From Proteus cibi (lineage in GTDB: Bacteria; Pseudomonadota; Gammaproteobacteria; Enterobacterales; Enterobacteriaceae): a DNA stretch of 64,000 nucleotides. Made by a program: the position numbers and the translations under genes. Position 1 is the stretch's first letter; the number at the start of each line of letters is the position of its first letter. Location: NCBI RefSeq assembly GCF_003144405.1, contig NZ_PENW01000016.1, positions 144,478 through 208,477 of the forward strand, given 5' to 3'. Of this stretch, positions 1 to 9,747 are shown in pieces. The notes beneath the pieces are model-generated. The model did no database searches, was not told where the DNA came from, and saw only the letters and a program-made list of their open reading frames with translations.

Positions 1-163
1 GATTATCTTAAATAGAGTGATTTTGTGTTGTCTTCATGTCATTGTTACATAATAAACATTGCTAAAATAATAAAGATTTTAATTTTTTTTATTTTTTAAA
101 TTAAAAATTAAAGAGACGGAATAAATATCTTTAGTGATGTTTCAATCAAAAATGGACGGTGTG

Positions 164-541
164 ATGAAAAAACTTATCTTATTAAGTGCAATATCTGGTG
201 GCATATTATTTTGGTCTATACATTTACAAGCAGATAATTTTGACTGTCGAAATGCAGCAACACAAACTGAAATAAATCAATGTGTACACCAGGATTTTCA
301 ACAGAAAGATGAAGAGCTTAACCGCATCTACCAACAATATTACGCCAAATTAGACGACATTCGAAAAAATAAGTTAAAACAAGCTCAGTTGGTTTGGATT
401 AATTTTAGAGACCTCTCTTGCCAATATGAAGCTGATTATTATCAAGGTGGTAGTTTAGCGCCAATGGTATATAGCAGTTGTTTAAAAGATAAAACAAAAG
501 AAAGAATTAGCGACCTTAAAAATTACATTGCTCTATATTAA
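164..541 (+). CDS. LprI-like (DUF1311) secreted protein
   Basis: This is a small exported protein of about 125 residues. It has a typical signal peptide (MKKLILL start, hydrophobic core, cut near the LQA-D site). The mature part has four cysteines and the pattern C-x-NAATQTE-x-NQC followed by a helical region ending in an SC-L-KDKTKERI segment, which is characteristic of the DUF1311/LprI family. Some family members inhibit lysozyme; that role here is inference. An in-frame ATG lies upstream at 134, but the ATG at 164 gives a clean signal peptide and is preferred. Nothing recognisable lies in bases 1-133. Confidence 0.7.
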   Translation: MKKLILLSAISGGILFWSIHLQADNFDCRNAATQTEINQCVHQDFQQKDEELNRIYQQYYAKLDDIRKNKLKQAQLVWINFRDLSCQYEADYYQGGSLAPMVYSSCLKDKTKERISDLKNYIALY

Positions 542-712
542 AAATATATTCTTTTTATAATAGTCAATTAAATATAGTGATTATCATGAAAATATTTTAT
601 AGATGATGTAAATGTAAATTTTGTATTATTTTGAAACATAAATTTCCTTGACTAATCAGTGTTAAAAAGTAGTCTGGTGCGCAAGTAATAAGCAAGAAAA
701 GAAGTTAATACA

Positions 713-1246
713 ATGAATAAGATATTAAAGCTTGGACTAGGATTACTTTTTTTATCGCTACCATTTACTTCAACTTCAGCAGATATTAAACTCGAATATG
801 GAGTAAATCTTATCGATTTTAATGGTGATGGGATACCTGATGTTGTGGTTAAATCTATACGCTCATTAAATGACTCATCGTTTGTCGATATAGTGACTGT
901 TTATATCAAGGGTAGCGACCAAAAGGTATATATTGTTCCATCCATATATGCGAATGCCTTAAGTCTTTACAATAATAAGATAAAAGCTACTGATATCACT
1001 ATTTCAGATTTTAAGTTTATTGAAATTAAAGATCGAATTGTGTTGTTAAGTGCTGAAAAAATAGGAAATAATTTACAAAAACCTACTCCTGTTCGTTTTT
1101 CTAATTATGAAATCTTAGAAAAGAAAAAAGGGGATGAAATTCAGTTCAAATGGCAATTTAATACTTACTGTGTCACTGAATTATCTTATCTTAGCGTTGA
1201 AGATGCATATTCTGATGCCTGTATAAATAAACTTATTAATGAATAA
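713..1246 (+). CDS. Secreted hypothetical protein, possibly CarG-like
   Basis: The protein has 177 residues with an N-terminal signal peptide (cut near TSA-D, residue 23). Just after it comes the acidic motif DFNGDGIPDVVVKS (residues about 35-48), an EF-hand/FG-GAP-like Asp-Asn loop. The layout of a gene product starting LEYGVNLIDFN and continuing into a VYI strand recalls the CarG family of periplasmic carbapenem self-resistance proteins, but this is recognition by eye and may be wrong. Two cysteines near the C-terminus could form a disulfide. It stands alone; no carbapenem biosynthesis genes are nearby. Confidence 0.55.
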   Translation: MNKILKLGLGLLFLSLPFTSTSADIKLEYGVNLIDFNGDGIPDVVVKSIRSLNDSSFVDIVTVYIKGSDQKVYIVPSIYANALSLYNNKIKATDITISDFKFIEIKDRIVLLSAEKIGNNLQKPTPVRFSNYEILEKKKGDEIQFKWQFNTYCVTELSYLSVEDAYSDACINKLINE

Positions 1247-1464
1247 ACCTACAAGTTCTTAATAAACTCATCACATTATGATGTATTTCATTTTTTTCTT
1301 ATAAAACAATAAATTGTGATAATATAAAGAATATTCCTTTCTTTATATGCATTGAGTACTTGTATCATTTCTTGTTCCTTGTTATTAATCTATTGTTAGG
1401 ATATTTCTTAATCAAAATGATATTACTGGTGCTGTTTTTATCGAGGTCTGTCTAAGAGGGAGAT

Positions 1465-2265
1465 ATGAAGGAGATTATTACAGGTTTACTTCTAGCCTCA
1501 ATATCACTATTTACTGTATCTTGTTCGCAAGAAGATACACATAAAGTAAAAGTGGCAATTAATACAGGACCTGATCAAGTGATTTGGGATGAAGTTATTC
1601 GTTTGGCAAAATTAACAGAAGGGCTAGAGGTTGAGGTTATCGCTTTTAATGATTACGAGCTTCCTAATAAGGCATTGAACAATAAGGATGTTGATGCGAA
1701 TGCGTTTCAATCAATTCCTTATCTTCAAACACAGATGAAAGAATATAATTATAAATTTCATATCGCGAGTAAAACATACATTTTTCCTTTAGCCGCATAC
1801 TCTAAAAAAATTAGCGATATAAACGAATTAGAATTAGGATCTCTTGTTGCGATTTCAAATGAAGCCAGTATGAGAGGGCGAGCACTTCTGTTACTCGCTG
1901 AAAATCATCTTATTACTCTCAATGAAAATGTGGGTTTTACTCCAACAATAGATGACATTATCTATAACCCTAAAGAGATTACTTTTATTGAAGTTGATAC
2001 ACCAAAGCTCACAGAAGCATTAAATGATCCATCGGTGACAATGGCGATTATTAACAATAATTTTTCGTCTCAGGTTGGGTTAATTGCAACTCGCGATGGA
2101 TTAATTCTAGAAAATAAAAACTCTCCTTATGCCAATGTTATCGTCACCCGCGAAGATAATAAAGATGATGAAAATATTAAGAAACTGATTTCAGTGCTTC
2201 ACTCCAGGCAAATAGAGTTAAAATTTAAAGAAATGTATAAAGGTGATGCTGTAAGAGCTTGGTAA
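1465..2265 (+). CDS. NlpA/MetQ-family substrate-binding lipoprotein
   Basis: This 266-residue protein has a lipoprotein signal peptide with the lipobox ending TVSC (Cys20), followed by a periplasmic binding domain of the NlpA family (KVAINTGPDQVIWDEV, then DVDANAFQSIPYL, which corresponds to the family's D-x-NxFQH-x-PYL element). Family members bind methionine or related ligands for MetNI-type ABC importers. No permease or ATPase gene is adjacent, so it is an orphan binding protein. The ribosome site AGAGGGAGAT sits just before the ATG. The next gene downstream is a sulfur-amino-acid lyase-family enzyme, which fits a sulfur ligand, but that is inference. Confidence 0.8.
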   Translation: MKEIITGLLLASISLFTVSCSQEDTHKVKVAINTGPDQVIWDEVIRLAKLTEGLEVEVIAFNDYELPNKALNNKDVDANAFQSIPYLQTQMKEYNYKFHIASKTYIFPLAAYSKKISDINELELGSLVAISNEASMRGRALLLLAENHLITLNENVGFTPTIDDIIYNPKEITFIEVDTPKLTEALNDPSVTMAIINNNFSSQVGLIATRDGLILENKNSPYANVIVTREDNKDDENIKKLISVLHSRQIELKFKEMYKGDAVRAW

Positions 2266-2544
2266 CCCCTTAACTTAAAGGTAAAAAGAGGTTCTCATTC
2301 TTTTTATCTTTAAGTTTATCCTACTTTTTAGCTTCTTTTTAACCAGAATAATCAACTGTTATTCAGTCAAATTACATCAATTAAATATCACCCAATAAAT
2401 ATAATATTTTATTTAAAGTTATCTTTAGCTTCGAACTCGTTATGTTTATATAACTACTGGTTTTTATTCTATATAAAACATTCTAACAACATGAATTTTT
2501 TTCAGTATGATAAAGATCCTTCATTAAACATAAGAAATAAAAAA

Positions 2545-3828
2545 ATGACTGACTCTCAACTGAAAAAACAATATATCGGCGAACATAAACTATCACCAGA
2601 AACACTAATGATGAGTTATGGCTATGATCCATTACTCTCTGAAGGCTCAGTTAAACCACCTGTATTTTTAACATCCACCTTTATTTTTAAAAGTGCTGAA
2701 GAGGGTAAAGCCTTTTTTGATACTGTAAGTGGTAGAAAACCTTTACCTGAAGGTGAAAAAGCAGGTTTAGTTTATTCTCGCTTTAATCAACCTAATAGTG
2801 AAATTGTTGAAGACAGATTAGCGGTTTATGAAAATACACAATCTTGTGTATTATTTTCATCAGGAATGTCTGCGATCACCACAACATTAATGGCATTAAC
2901 GCAACCTGGCGATGTCATTTTACACTCACAGCCACTTTATGGTGGAACGGAGACATTAATTGCCAAAACACTTGCTAAATTTGGTATTCAAGCAACCCCA
3001 TTTACTGATGGATTAAATCGTTCACTTATTCAAGAACAAGCCGATAAAGCCAGTCAAAAGGGGCGTGTATCCGTTATTTTTGCAGAAACTCCTGCAAACC
3101 CGACTAACTCATTAGTTGATATTGAAGCATTAAAAAATGTTGCTGACCAATTAGAAAAAACGCAAGGCTATCGTCCTATTATTGTTTGTGATAACACATT
3201 ACTTGGCCCTGTATATCAACATCCTATAGAACAAGGTGCTGATATCTCTGTCTATTCTTTAACTAAATATGTTGGTGGACACTCAGATTTAGTTGCAGGT
3301 GCCGCAATGGGCTCACGGGAACTTATTAATCAAATCAGATTACTAAGAGGAGCTATAGGGACACAACTGGACCCACATTCTTGCTGGATGTTAGGTCGTT
3401 CTTTAGAAACGTTACAAATTAGAATGGAAAAAGCCAATCAGAATGCGTTATTAGTTGCAGAATTTCTGCGTGATCATGAAAAAGTAAAAGCAATTCACTA
3501 TTTACCTTTTGCGGATAAAAATTCGATTGAAGCTCAGGTGTTTGCCAAACAATGCACTGGTGCGGGATCAACTTTCTCATTTGATATTGTTGGTGGAGAA
3601 AGTGAAGCTTTCCGTTTTCTTAATGCAATGAAAATTTTTAAACTGGCAGTAAGTCTAGGGGGAACGGAATCTTTAGCCTGCCATCCTGGATCAACCACAC
3701 ATTCGGGTGTACCAATGGCATTACGACATAGCATTGGCATTCAAGATACCACCATTCGTTTATCTATTGGAATAGAAAACCCACAAGATTTAATTGCTGA
3801 TTTATCCCAAGCATTAGCAAATACTTAA
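2545..3828 (+). CDS. Cystathionine gamma-synthase family PLP enzyme
   Basis: This is a fold-type I, Cys/Met-metabolism PLP enzyme of about 427 residues. Visible landmarks are the VYSRFNQPN segment, the FSSGMSAI cofactor-phosphate region, LYGGTETL, the DNTLLGP loop and the Schiff-base lysine in [11 protein letters not shown]. The position of the active-site cysteine typical of methionine gamma-lyase is Gly here (LYGG), so a true methionine gamma-lyase is less likely; cystathionine synthase/lyase or a related beta/gamma-elimination is possible. An in-frame ATG exists at 2491, but [17 protein letters not shown] at 2545 matches the usual family N-terminus. It follows an NlpA-type lipoprotein gene. 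Confidence 0.8.
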   Translation: MTDSQLKKQYIGEHKLSPETLMMSYGYDPLLSEGSVKPPVFLTSTFIFKSAEEGKAFFDTVSGRKPLPEGEKAGLVYSRFNQPNSEIVEDRLAVYENTQSCVLFSSGMSAITTTLMALTQPGDVILHSQPLYGGTETLIAKTLAKFGIQATPFTDGLNRSLIQEQADKASQKGRVSVIFAETPANPTNSLVDIEALKNVADQLEKTQGYRPIIVCDNTLLGPVYQHPIEQGADISVYSLTKYVGGHSDLVAGAAMGSRELINQIRLLRGAIGTQLDPHSCWMLGRSLETLQIRMEKANQNALLVAEFLRDHEKVKAIHYLPFADKNSIEAQVFAKQCTGAGSTFSFDIVGGESEAFRFLNAMKIFKLAVSLGGTESLACHPGSTTHSGVPMALRHSIGIQDTTIRLSIGIENPQDLIADLSQALANT

Positions 3829-3851
3829 TTAAATTATCCAATTAATATTAA

Positions 3852-3890
3852 AAAACACCAGATAATGTGAATTTCACAATCTGGTGTTTT
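3852..3890. terminator. Bidirectional terminator hairpin
   Basis: Perfect 12-bp arms (AAAACACCAGAT at 3852-3863 and its complement at 3879-3890) flank an inner TGTGA/TCACA stem. A-run and T-run ends suit both strands. It separates two convergent genes. Confidence 0.85.
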
Positions 3891-3893
3891 GTT

Positions 3894-4451
3894 TTAATCG
3901 GTCTGTTTTTGGATTTCAATCCATTCATCTTTAGTTAGGCGGCAAATATTTTCAACTTTCACTTCATCTAAAAATTCCACGTATTGTTCTTCAATAACAT
4001 GATGGAATTTAAATCCACATTTTTCTTGTGCTTTTTGTGACTTCTCATTATCAGCGAAATAGCCACACCATAAATTATCTAATTCCAATGTTTCAAAGCT
4101 ATGTCGACAGATTTCTTTTACAGCTTCTGGTATTAAACCTTTGCCCCAAAATGGCACACCAATCCAATAAGAAACTTCAGCATCATTATCTCCAATAGGA
4201 AAATTACTCTCATTTGCGAAAGATAATCCAACCAAACCGATAGCGAAATCATTATCAATTAACGTAACGGCATAAACTTCGTTACGCATAAATATAGAGC
4301 GAATAATTTCGGCACTTTCTTCAACACTTTTATGTACTGGCCAACCTGCAATTGGACCAATGCGTTCATCTTTTGCGTATTGATACAAACTTGACGCATC
4401 AGTAAGTTTCCATGGGCGAAGTATAAGCCTCTCTGTTTTTAATGTTTTCAT
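3894..4451 (-). CDS. GNAT N-acetyltransferase (RimJ/RimL type)
   Basis: This 185-residue protein begins TERLILRPWKLTDA, the classic RimJ/RimL-type opening. It has the acetyl-CoA-binding region VSYWIGVPFWGKGLIPEAVKE (about residues 108-128) and the late N-x-x-S-x-x-x-x-EKCGF element. It should transfer an acetyl group to an amino group, possibly of a protein N-terminus, polyamine or small molecule; the substrate cannot be told. It is convergent with the PLP enzyme gene and is a single-gene unit. Confidence 0.8.
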   Translation of the reverse strand: MKTLKTERLILRPWKLTDASSLYQYAKDERIGPIAGWPVHKSVEESAEIIRSIFMRNEVYAVTLIDNDFAIGLVGLSFANESNFPIGDNDAEVSYWIGVPFWGKGLIPEAVKEICRHSFETLELDNLWCGYFADNEKSQKAQEKCGFKFHHVIEEQYVEFLDEVKVENICRLTKDEWIEIQKQTD

Positions 4452-4673
4452 TTCAATAAGTTCTCTTAATTTTTAAGTGTTTTGCAATTTATCTTACGTC
4501 TTTAAGATGTGAGTATTCTAAAGAGAACAACTAAAAAACCGAATGTCATAAAACAGGTAAAATCGGTACTTTTGACAACTAAATGAGAATGGATACTTGT
4601 TATTAAATTCAATATCGTCAAAGATAAAAACAGCAAATGGGCTAGGTAAGCATTAAAAGAGGTTAATTGATTT

Positions 4674-5519
4674 ATGTTGAGTCAAGTTCTGTCACGACTT
4701 AATGCGTCATCGCAACATGCCATAATAGGTGAAAGTAATATGACAAATGAAATTGGTTATCCTCTACCTTTATCCTATATTGTGATTATGATTTGTTTAG
4801 AAGGTAGGGCAATAGCCAATATTGGTTTTCAAAAACAGGTGATCAAAGCGAATGATATTCTTATTTTAGGCGATGATATGATGACTGTTTTGAATCAAAA
4901 GTCAGCAAACTTTCGCTTGTTTTATTGCTTTCTTGATAAATCTTTTGCCTCAGAAATTGCTTATTCTCTTTCTAATACTTTATTTTCATTTCTCCATGAA
5001 AACCCTGTTTGCCACCCACAAAAAGAGCAATATGAAGACTTAAATAGATGGACTCAACAGCTAATACATATAGATGACAGTTATTCTGAACACAGAAAAT
5101 TAATGTTAAAAAACCACTTACAAAATCTTTTTTTTGCGATTACTGAATCAATACCGCCTCATTTCTCTATCGCCAAAAAAGAATTTAGTCGTAAAGAAAA
5201 GCTTTGCTGGCAGTTTTGGGAATTGATCGGAAAATATTGTTTAGAGCATAGAGAGGTGGCTTTTTATGCAAATCAGCTTAACATTACACCGTTTTATTTA
5301 TCACAAATAACAAAGCAATTCTTTAATGATGCGCCTAAGACCTTGATTAATCGTCAGGTTACTCTTGAAATAAAAACATTATTAATGCACACTTCGCTTT
5401 CGGTAAATGAGTTATCAATGAAGCTTCATTTTGATGATCCCTCATATTTATGCCGATATTTTAAAAGAGAAACAGGTAACTCTTTATCGGGTTACCGTAA
5501 ACAACATCAACGACAATAA
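4674..5519 (+). CDS. AraC-family transcriptional regulator
   Basis: This 281-residue protein has an N-terminal cupin-like sensing part ([14 protein letters not shown]) and a C-terminal double helix-turn-helix of the AraC type: first [21 protein letters not shown], second [29 protein letters not shown]. The second helix pair has the usual D-x-SYxCRxFK pattern. An in-frame ATG also exists at 4741, so the start is not certain. The target genes are unknown; no operator was recognised. Confidence 0.85.
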   Translation: MLSQVLSRLNASSQHAIIGESNMTNEIGYPLPLSYIVIMICLEGRAIANIGFQKQVIKANDILILGDDMMTVLNQKSANFRLFYCFLDKSFASEIAYSLSNTLFSFLHENPVCHPQKEQYEDLNRWTQQLIHIDDSYSEHRKLMLKNHLQNLFFAITESIPPHFSIAKKEFSRKEKLCWQFWELIGKYCLEHREVAFYANQLNITPFYLSQITKQFFNDAPKTLINRQVTLEIKTLLMHTSLSVNELSMKLHFDDPSYLCRYFKRETGNSLSGYRKQHQRQ

Positions 5520-5651
5520 GGCAGATGATATTGTACTTATTGTTTTACCTTTAACTAAAGGAGGGAATTATTTTGAAAAAATATCACTATGCAGACCGAG
5601 GGAAAATATTTTCTTAAGGTTAATAATTTTATTATTTATTAAGAATTTACT

Positions 5652-6188
5652 ATGATTTACTTTACTTCTGATACACATTTTTGCCATTCAAATATCCTCA
5701 ATCTTTGTGATCGTCCATTCAACAGTGTTAGCCATATGAATGATTCTTTAATTCATAATTGGAACGCTTACGTTTCTGATAATGACGAAATCTACATTTT
5801 AGGTGATTTTCTTTATCGCGGAACAGGGCGAGATGCCAATCAAATCTTGCGCCGATTAAAAGGTAAAAAATACCTTATTCGTGGAAATCACGACAAGTTT
5901 CTAGACGATCCGGAATTTGATGCATCGGCATTTGAATGGGTAAAAGATTATTTTGAGTTGGATTATAAAAAAAGAAAAATTGTGATGTTTCATTATCCTA
6001 TATTGGAATGGGCTGGTTTTTTCCGTGATTCAATTCATTTATATGGTCATGTTCACAACTCACAAAAAGATCCGACTCAACGTAAGCGTTTAGATGTTTT
6101 AGGAAAAAATGCCATTAACGTGGGTGTTGATGTTAACGATTTTTTCCCTATTAGCATTGAAACAATCATAAGAAGAGCGTCAAAATAG
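5652..6188 (+). CDS. Calcineurin-like metallophosphoesterase
   Basis: This compact 178-residue phosphoesterase shows the complete metal-ligand set of the family: D-x-H near the start (SDTHFCH), GD (YILGDF, about residue 51), GNHD (RGNHDK, about residue 79), a histidine in MFHYP, and GHVH (YGHVHNS, about residue 130). It should be a cytoplasmic two-metal phosphohydrolase; the substrate is unknown. Family members of this length are common as single genes in bacteria and phages. It lies between an AraC regulator and a terminator. Confidence 0.85.
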   Translation: MIYFTSDTHFCHSNILNLCDRPFNSVSHMNDSLIHNWNAYVSDNDEIYILGDFLYRGTGRDANQILRRLKGKKYLIRGNHDKFLDDPEFDASAFEWVKDYFELDYKKRKIVMFHYPILEWAGFFRDSIHLYGHVHNSQKDPTQRKRLDVLGKNAINVGVDVNDFFPISIETIIRRASK

Positions 6189-6279
6189 TTAAATTGAGCC
6201 ATATTTAGCTTATATAGCGCAATCTTGAAAAGGAAAAGTAGAGACTGATAAGTTATCCGTTTTCTACGATGACTCATAA

Positions 6280-6303
6280 AAAAAGACACCAAGGTGTCTT
6301 TTT
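6280..6303. terminator. Bidirectional terminator hairpin
   Basis: A perfect inverted repeat of 11 bp (AAAAAGACACC at 6280-6290, complement at 6293-6303) with a 2-base loop lies between two convergent genes and works in both directions. Confidence 0.85.
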
Positions 6304-6324
6304 AGTCTGCACATTTAAACAAAG

Positions 6325-7512
6325 CTAAAGTGTAATCGTTCTTTTTTTACTGGCGTTCATGCCTTGGATCATACAAAACCAAGCTAATGCAGAAACCGCC
6401 ATTAAAATAGCAAATAAAGAAACCGGAGGGTACGACGTTAAAATAAAGCCACTGGCTAATGGGTTTAATGCCGCGCCTAACCAACCTAGCGATTGTGCAG
6501 AGAAATAACTTGCTTTCATTCCTAACGGCGCAATGTTATCAATCATCATATACTCACCAGGCGCATAAATAAGTTCACCGAAAGTAAAAACAGCAATGGC
6601 GAGTGCCCAAAATATTAGGTTATCGCCTGCAAATATAAAACCTAATAATCCCAACATAAAAAATAGTGTGCCCAGTGTCATTAATTTGCGTAGTCGTTCG
6701 GCTGTAACATGCTTACCGACAATATATTGTAAAGAGACCACAATCGCAGCATTTACAGGCAATACAACAGCAATAACGGACTCAGCTAATTTAGCATCGT
6801 AAACCACTAAGATATATTGTGAAATACATGATGCAAAAGAACCAAATGTCAATGTACCGAAAAACGTTGAAAGCACAAACCAGCTTAATGCTCTGTCTTT
6901 TAACATTATTTTCGGTTCCCATTTCACACTGTTTTCTTCATTAGTATTCATGACATGAGAACGCTGAACAAATAACTGGATCATAAACAGTGGAACACTG
7001 GCAGAAATAGCCGCAAGCCAAAATGGTAATTGTGTTCCATACATTAATAATAAGGTGCCAATGGGGGGGCCAACTGTCCACCCCATATTAATAAAGGTAT
7101 AGTTTAGAGAGAATATTTTCGGCTTTGCTGAAATAGAGAGAGTTTCAGAAAAGTAAGCTTTTAATACCGTTGAAAAAACCAGATATGAACAGTTTATCAC
7201 CGAGAAAAAAATAACCACTAAAATTGTGCTATGGACTAAGGGTATCGCCACAAATCCAAAAATAAACGTCATAATAGATAGGATCATATAACGTTTTTTC
7301 TCAAACTTATCAGCAAGCATCCCAAATCCCAAGCTGAAGAAAATACCTGTTGTTAATGCAATAGACATGGCAATGCCAATATCATCAACAGGCAGTTGAT
7401 ACTCCCGTGATAAATAGATCGCCATAAACGGTAATGTTGCACCTCTTCCTATTGTAAGAAGAAGTGATGAAAATAACAGTGCGGTTGTTGAGCGTGTTTT
7501 TTTTGAGAGCAT
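6325..7512 (-). CDS. ydeE: MFS efflux transporter YdeE
   Basis: This 395-residue major facilitator protein has 12 predicted membrane segments. It matches E. coli YdeE over its length as I remember it: the opening RSTTALLFSSLLLTIGRGAT, the loop GMLADKFEKKRYM (MFS motif A), and the late segment FTFGELIYAPGEYM with SYFSAQSLGWLGAALNP. YdeE exports dipeptides in E. coli. It is expected in the inner membrane, driven by the proton gradient. It is transcribed alone, with about 300 bp of non-coding DNA upstream. Confidence 0.9.
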   Translation of the reverse strand: MLSKKTRSTTALLFSSLLLTIGRGATLPFMAIYLSREYQLPVDDIGIAMSIALTTGIFFSLGFGMLADKFEKKRYMILSIMTFIFGFVAIPLVHSTILVVIFFSVINCSYLVFSTVLKAYFSETLSISAKPKIFSLNYTFINMGWTVGPPIGTLLLMYGTQLPFWLAAISASVPLFMIQLFVQRSHVMNTNEENSVKWEPKIMLKDRALSWFVLSTFFGTLTFGSFASCISQYILVVYDAKLAESVIAVVLPVNAAIVVSLQYIVGKHVTAERLRKLMTLGTLFFMLGLLGFIFAGDNLIFWALAIAVFTFGELIYAPGEYMMIDNIAPLGMKASYFSAQSLGWLGAALNPLASGFILTSYPPVSLFAILMAVSALAWFCMIQGMNASKKRTITL

Positions 7513-7815
7513 AGTATCTTTATTTTAGTTATTTGTATTTGAAGAAATATTTTATAGCTTATGTCAGTTTTACGGGTGAAAAAAGAACTGACTCGCACTG
7601 TATATTAATACATGACTTCGTTAATACTGTATAGATTAAAGTCAGAGGAAAAGCTCTTTTTGATCTTGTCTTTTTTCTTGCTGATCTTGTAGTAATGTTT
7701 AATTATCCCATTTTTGATAATAGTGTTTATCGAATTCCTCTCTATTCCCACTGTGTTATTTTTTCTAAACTGAGTCAATTACTGTTTTATTTACTGCATT
7801 TAATCTGAGGTCGTT
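7513..7815. other. Intergenic region between ydeE and accA-like gene
   Basis: This is AT-rich divergent promoter space of about 300 bp with no open reading frame worth calling. It holds a palindromic TGTATATTAATACA near 7600 and a repeated TTGATCTTGT/CTGATCTTGT element near 7660-7690. No known regulator site was recognised. Confidence 0.5.
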
Positions 7816-8778
7816 ATGTCTTTTATTCATCTTGAATTTGAAAAACCTATTGTGGAATTAGACGAAAAAATAGATGCTCTACTTGCCTTTAAACAATCTC
7901 AAGATGAAGCTACAGGTATTAATTTAGATGAAGAGATCGCACGTTTAAGGCAAAAAAGCCTTTCACTGACTAAATCTATTTTTACTGATTTAGGTGCATG
8001 GGAAATTGTGCAACTCGCACGTCATCCCATGCGCCCATATACCCTTGACTATATTAAAGCGGTTTTTACTGATTTTCAGGAGTTGGCAGGTGATAGAGCT
8101 TACGCCGATGATAAAGCGATTGTGGCGGGTTTAGCGCGTTTAGACAAAATGCCCGTCATGGTAATTGGGCAACAAAAAGGGCGTGATACAAAGGAAAAAA
8201 TCTTTCGCAATTTTGGTATGCCATCACCAGAAGGTTATCGTAAAGCATTACGTCTAATGAAAATGGCTGAGCGCTTTCACCTGCCTGTTATTATTTTTAT
8301 TGATTCAGCGGGTGCTTATCCAGGCGTTGGTGCTGAAGAACGAGGACAAGCAGAAGCTATCGCGCGTAATATTCTTGAAATGTCACGATTGAAAACACCT
8401 ATTATTTGCACGATTACTGGTGAGGGATTTTCTGGAGGTGCGCTAGCGATTGGTGTTGGTGATAAAGTTAATATGTTGCAATACAGTACTTATGCGGCAA
8501 TTTCACCAGAAGGGTGTGCTTCTATTTTATGGAAAAACTCTGATAAAGCGCCAATTGCGGCAGAAACCATGGGAATGACAGCACCTAAATTACAATCATT
8601 AGGGATTATTGACGCCATTATTCCAGAGCCATTAGGTGGCGCTCATCGTGATCATCAACAGGCAGCAGAATTTCTTAAACAACAATTATTAACTGACTTA
8701 GCCTTATTAAAAAGCTATTCAACTGAAGAACTCTTAGATAAACGTTATCAAAAACTCATGTCTCACGGTTACTGTTAA
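7816..8778 (+). CDS. accA: Acetyl-CoA carboxylase carboxyltransferase alpha subunit (possible paralog)
   Basis: The protein has 320 residues, against 319 in E. coli AccA, and aligns throughout: [63 protein letters not shown]. AccA pairs with AccD to carboxylate acetyl-CoA, the first step of fatty-acid synthesis. Two highly conserved stretches differ from E. coli as recalled: IDTPGAYPG is IDSAGAYPG, and GEGGSGGALA is [10 protein letters not shown]. It is not next to dnaE, its usual neighbour, but sits before a LysR regulator gene. It may therefore be a second, specialised copy; the rest of the genome is needed to tell. Confidence 0.85.
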   Translation: MSFIHLEFEKPIVELDEKIDALLAFKQSQDEATGINLDEEIARLRQKSLSLTKSIFTDLGAWEIVQLARHPMRPYTLDYIKAVFTDFQELAGDRAYADDKAIVAGLARLDKMPVMVIGQQKGRDTKEKIFRNFGMPSPEGYRKALRLMKMAERFHLPVIIFIDSAGAYPGVGAEERGQAEAIARNILEMSRLKTPIICTITGEGFSGGALAIGVGDKVNMLQYSTYAAISPEGCASILWKNSDKAPIAAETMGMTAPKLQSLGIIDAIIPEPLGGAHRDHQQAAEFLKQQLLTDLALLKSYSTEELLDKRYQKLMSHGYC

Positions 8779-8856
8779 TTATTAACGAGTGAAAAGAAAA
8801 TGAATGATACACTGCCTATATTAAGCAATAGAATTACAGTAGGCAGTGAATTATTT

Positions 8857-9744
8857 ATGCAAATCGATCTTAATTTATTACGTATTTTTTCTGCCGTAGC
8901 AGAGCAAGGGCAATTTGTAGCCGCTGCTCGGCAATTATCTATGCCTACCTCAAATATCAGTCGAGCAATTAAACAATTGGAACAGCAACTCAATTGTAAG
9001 CTTATTGATAGAACAACTCGAAAAATGCGCCTTACTGAACAAGGTAAAATGCTCTATCAGCAAGGAATGAAAACCTTAACTGAATTAGATACAGTTGTAA
9101 GCAATATCACCAGTGATGGACCATTAACGGGCACTTTCCGTTTAACTATTCCAAGTGAATATGGCAGTGAATTACTTGGTGATATTTTAGCTGATTTTGC
9201 TGCACTTCATCCTAATTTACTTATTCAATGTGATACCCAATTAATGCCAAGAAATATCATCGATGATGATATTGATTTGCTATTAACTTTTCATCGTGGA
9301 AATTTAGCGGATAGTAGCTATCACTCGCGTTTGATTAAATCTTGGCGAAGTATTGTTGTCGCATCTAATGATTTATTAGAAAAAACAGGGATACCTACAC
9401 ATATTGAACAATTAAGCAAAATGCCTTGTATTTCAAGCTTAAGCGCACTAGAAGGGCAACCTTGGATATTTATGGATGAAGATAAAAAACCAATCAGAGT
9501 TACCATTAATAGTAATTATCGAGTAAACAGCGCCATATTAGCAAAATCAGCTGTATTAAAAGGATTGGGATTTGCTATTTTAGCTGAGCACTGCTGTCTT
9601 GATATGATTAAAGAGGGGAAGTTACGAGCTATTGAATTTCCTCAACAACCCGCAACGATTAATTTAGTGGCAATATATGCAACTCGTAGCACACTTTCAC
9701 GTAATATTGAGTCTTTCCTTGAATTTCTAACTCAACGTTTATAA
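8857..9744 (+). CDS. LysR-family transcriptional regulator
   Basis: From the ATG at 8857 this is a 295-residue LysR protein. The N-terminal winged HTH is clear (DLNLLRIFSAVAEQGQFVAAA, SNISRAIKQLEQQL, LIDRTTRKMRLTEQG), followed by the substrate-binding effector domain (LTIPSEYGSELLGDIL...). An in-frame ATG at 8800 would add 19 residues, but the LysR family starts almost exactly at MQIDLNLLRIFS. It follows the accA-like gene on the same strand with an 80-bp gap and is convergent, almost touching, with the MFS gene downstream. Either neighbour may be its target. Confidence 0.85.
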   Translation: MQIDLNLLRIFSAVAEQGQFVAAARQLSMPTSNISRAIKQLEQQLNCKLIDRTTRKMRLTEQGKMLYQQGMKTLTELDTVVSNITSDGPLTGTFRLTIPSEYGSELLGDILADFAALHPNLLIQCDTQLMPRNIIDDDIDLLLTFHRGNLADSSYHSRLIKSWRSIVVASNDLLEKTGIPTHIEQLSKMPCISSLSALEGQPWIFMDEDKKPIRVTINSNYRVNSAILAKSAVLKGLGFAILAEHCCLDMIKEGKLRAIEFPQQPATINLVAIYATRSTLSRNIESFLEFLTQRL

Positions 9745-9747
9745 ATG

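Noticed and set aside
5431..5655. 74-codon frame overlapping the end of the AraC gene
   Set aside because: It overlaps the AraC coding region in another frame, lacks a ribosome site and has no family features.
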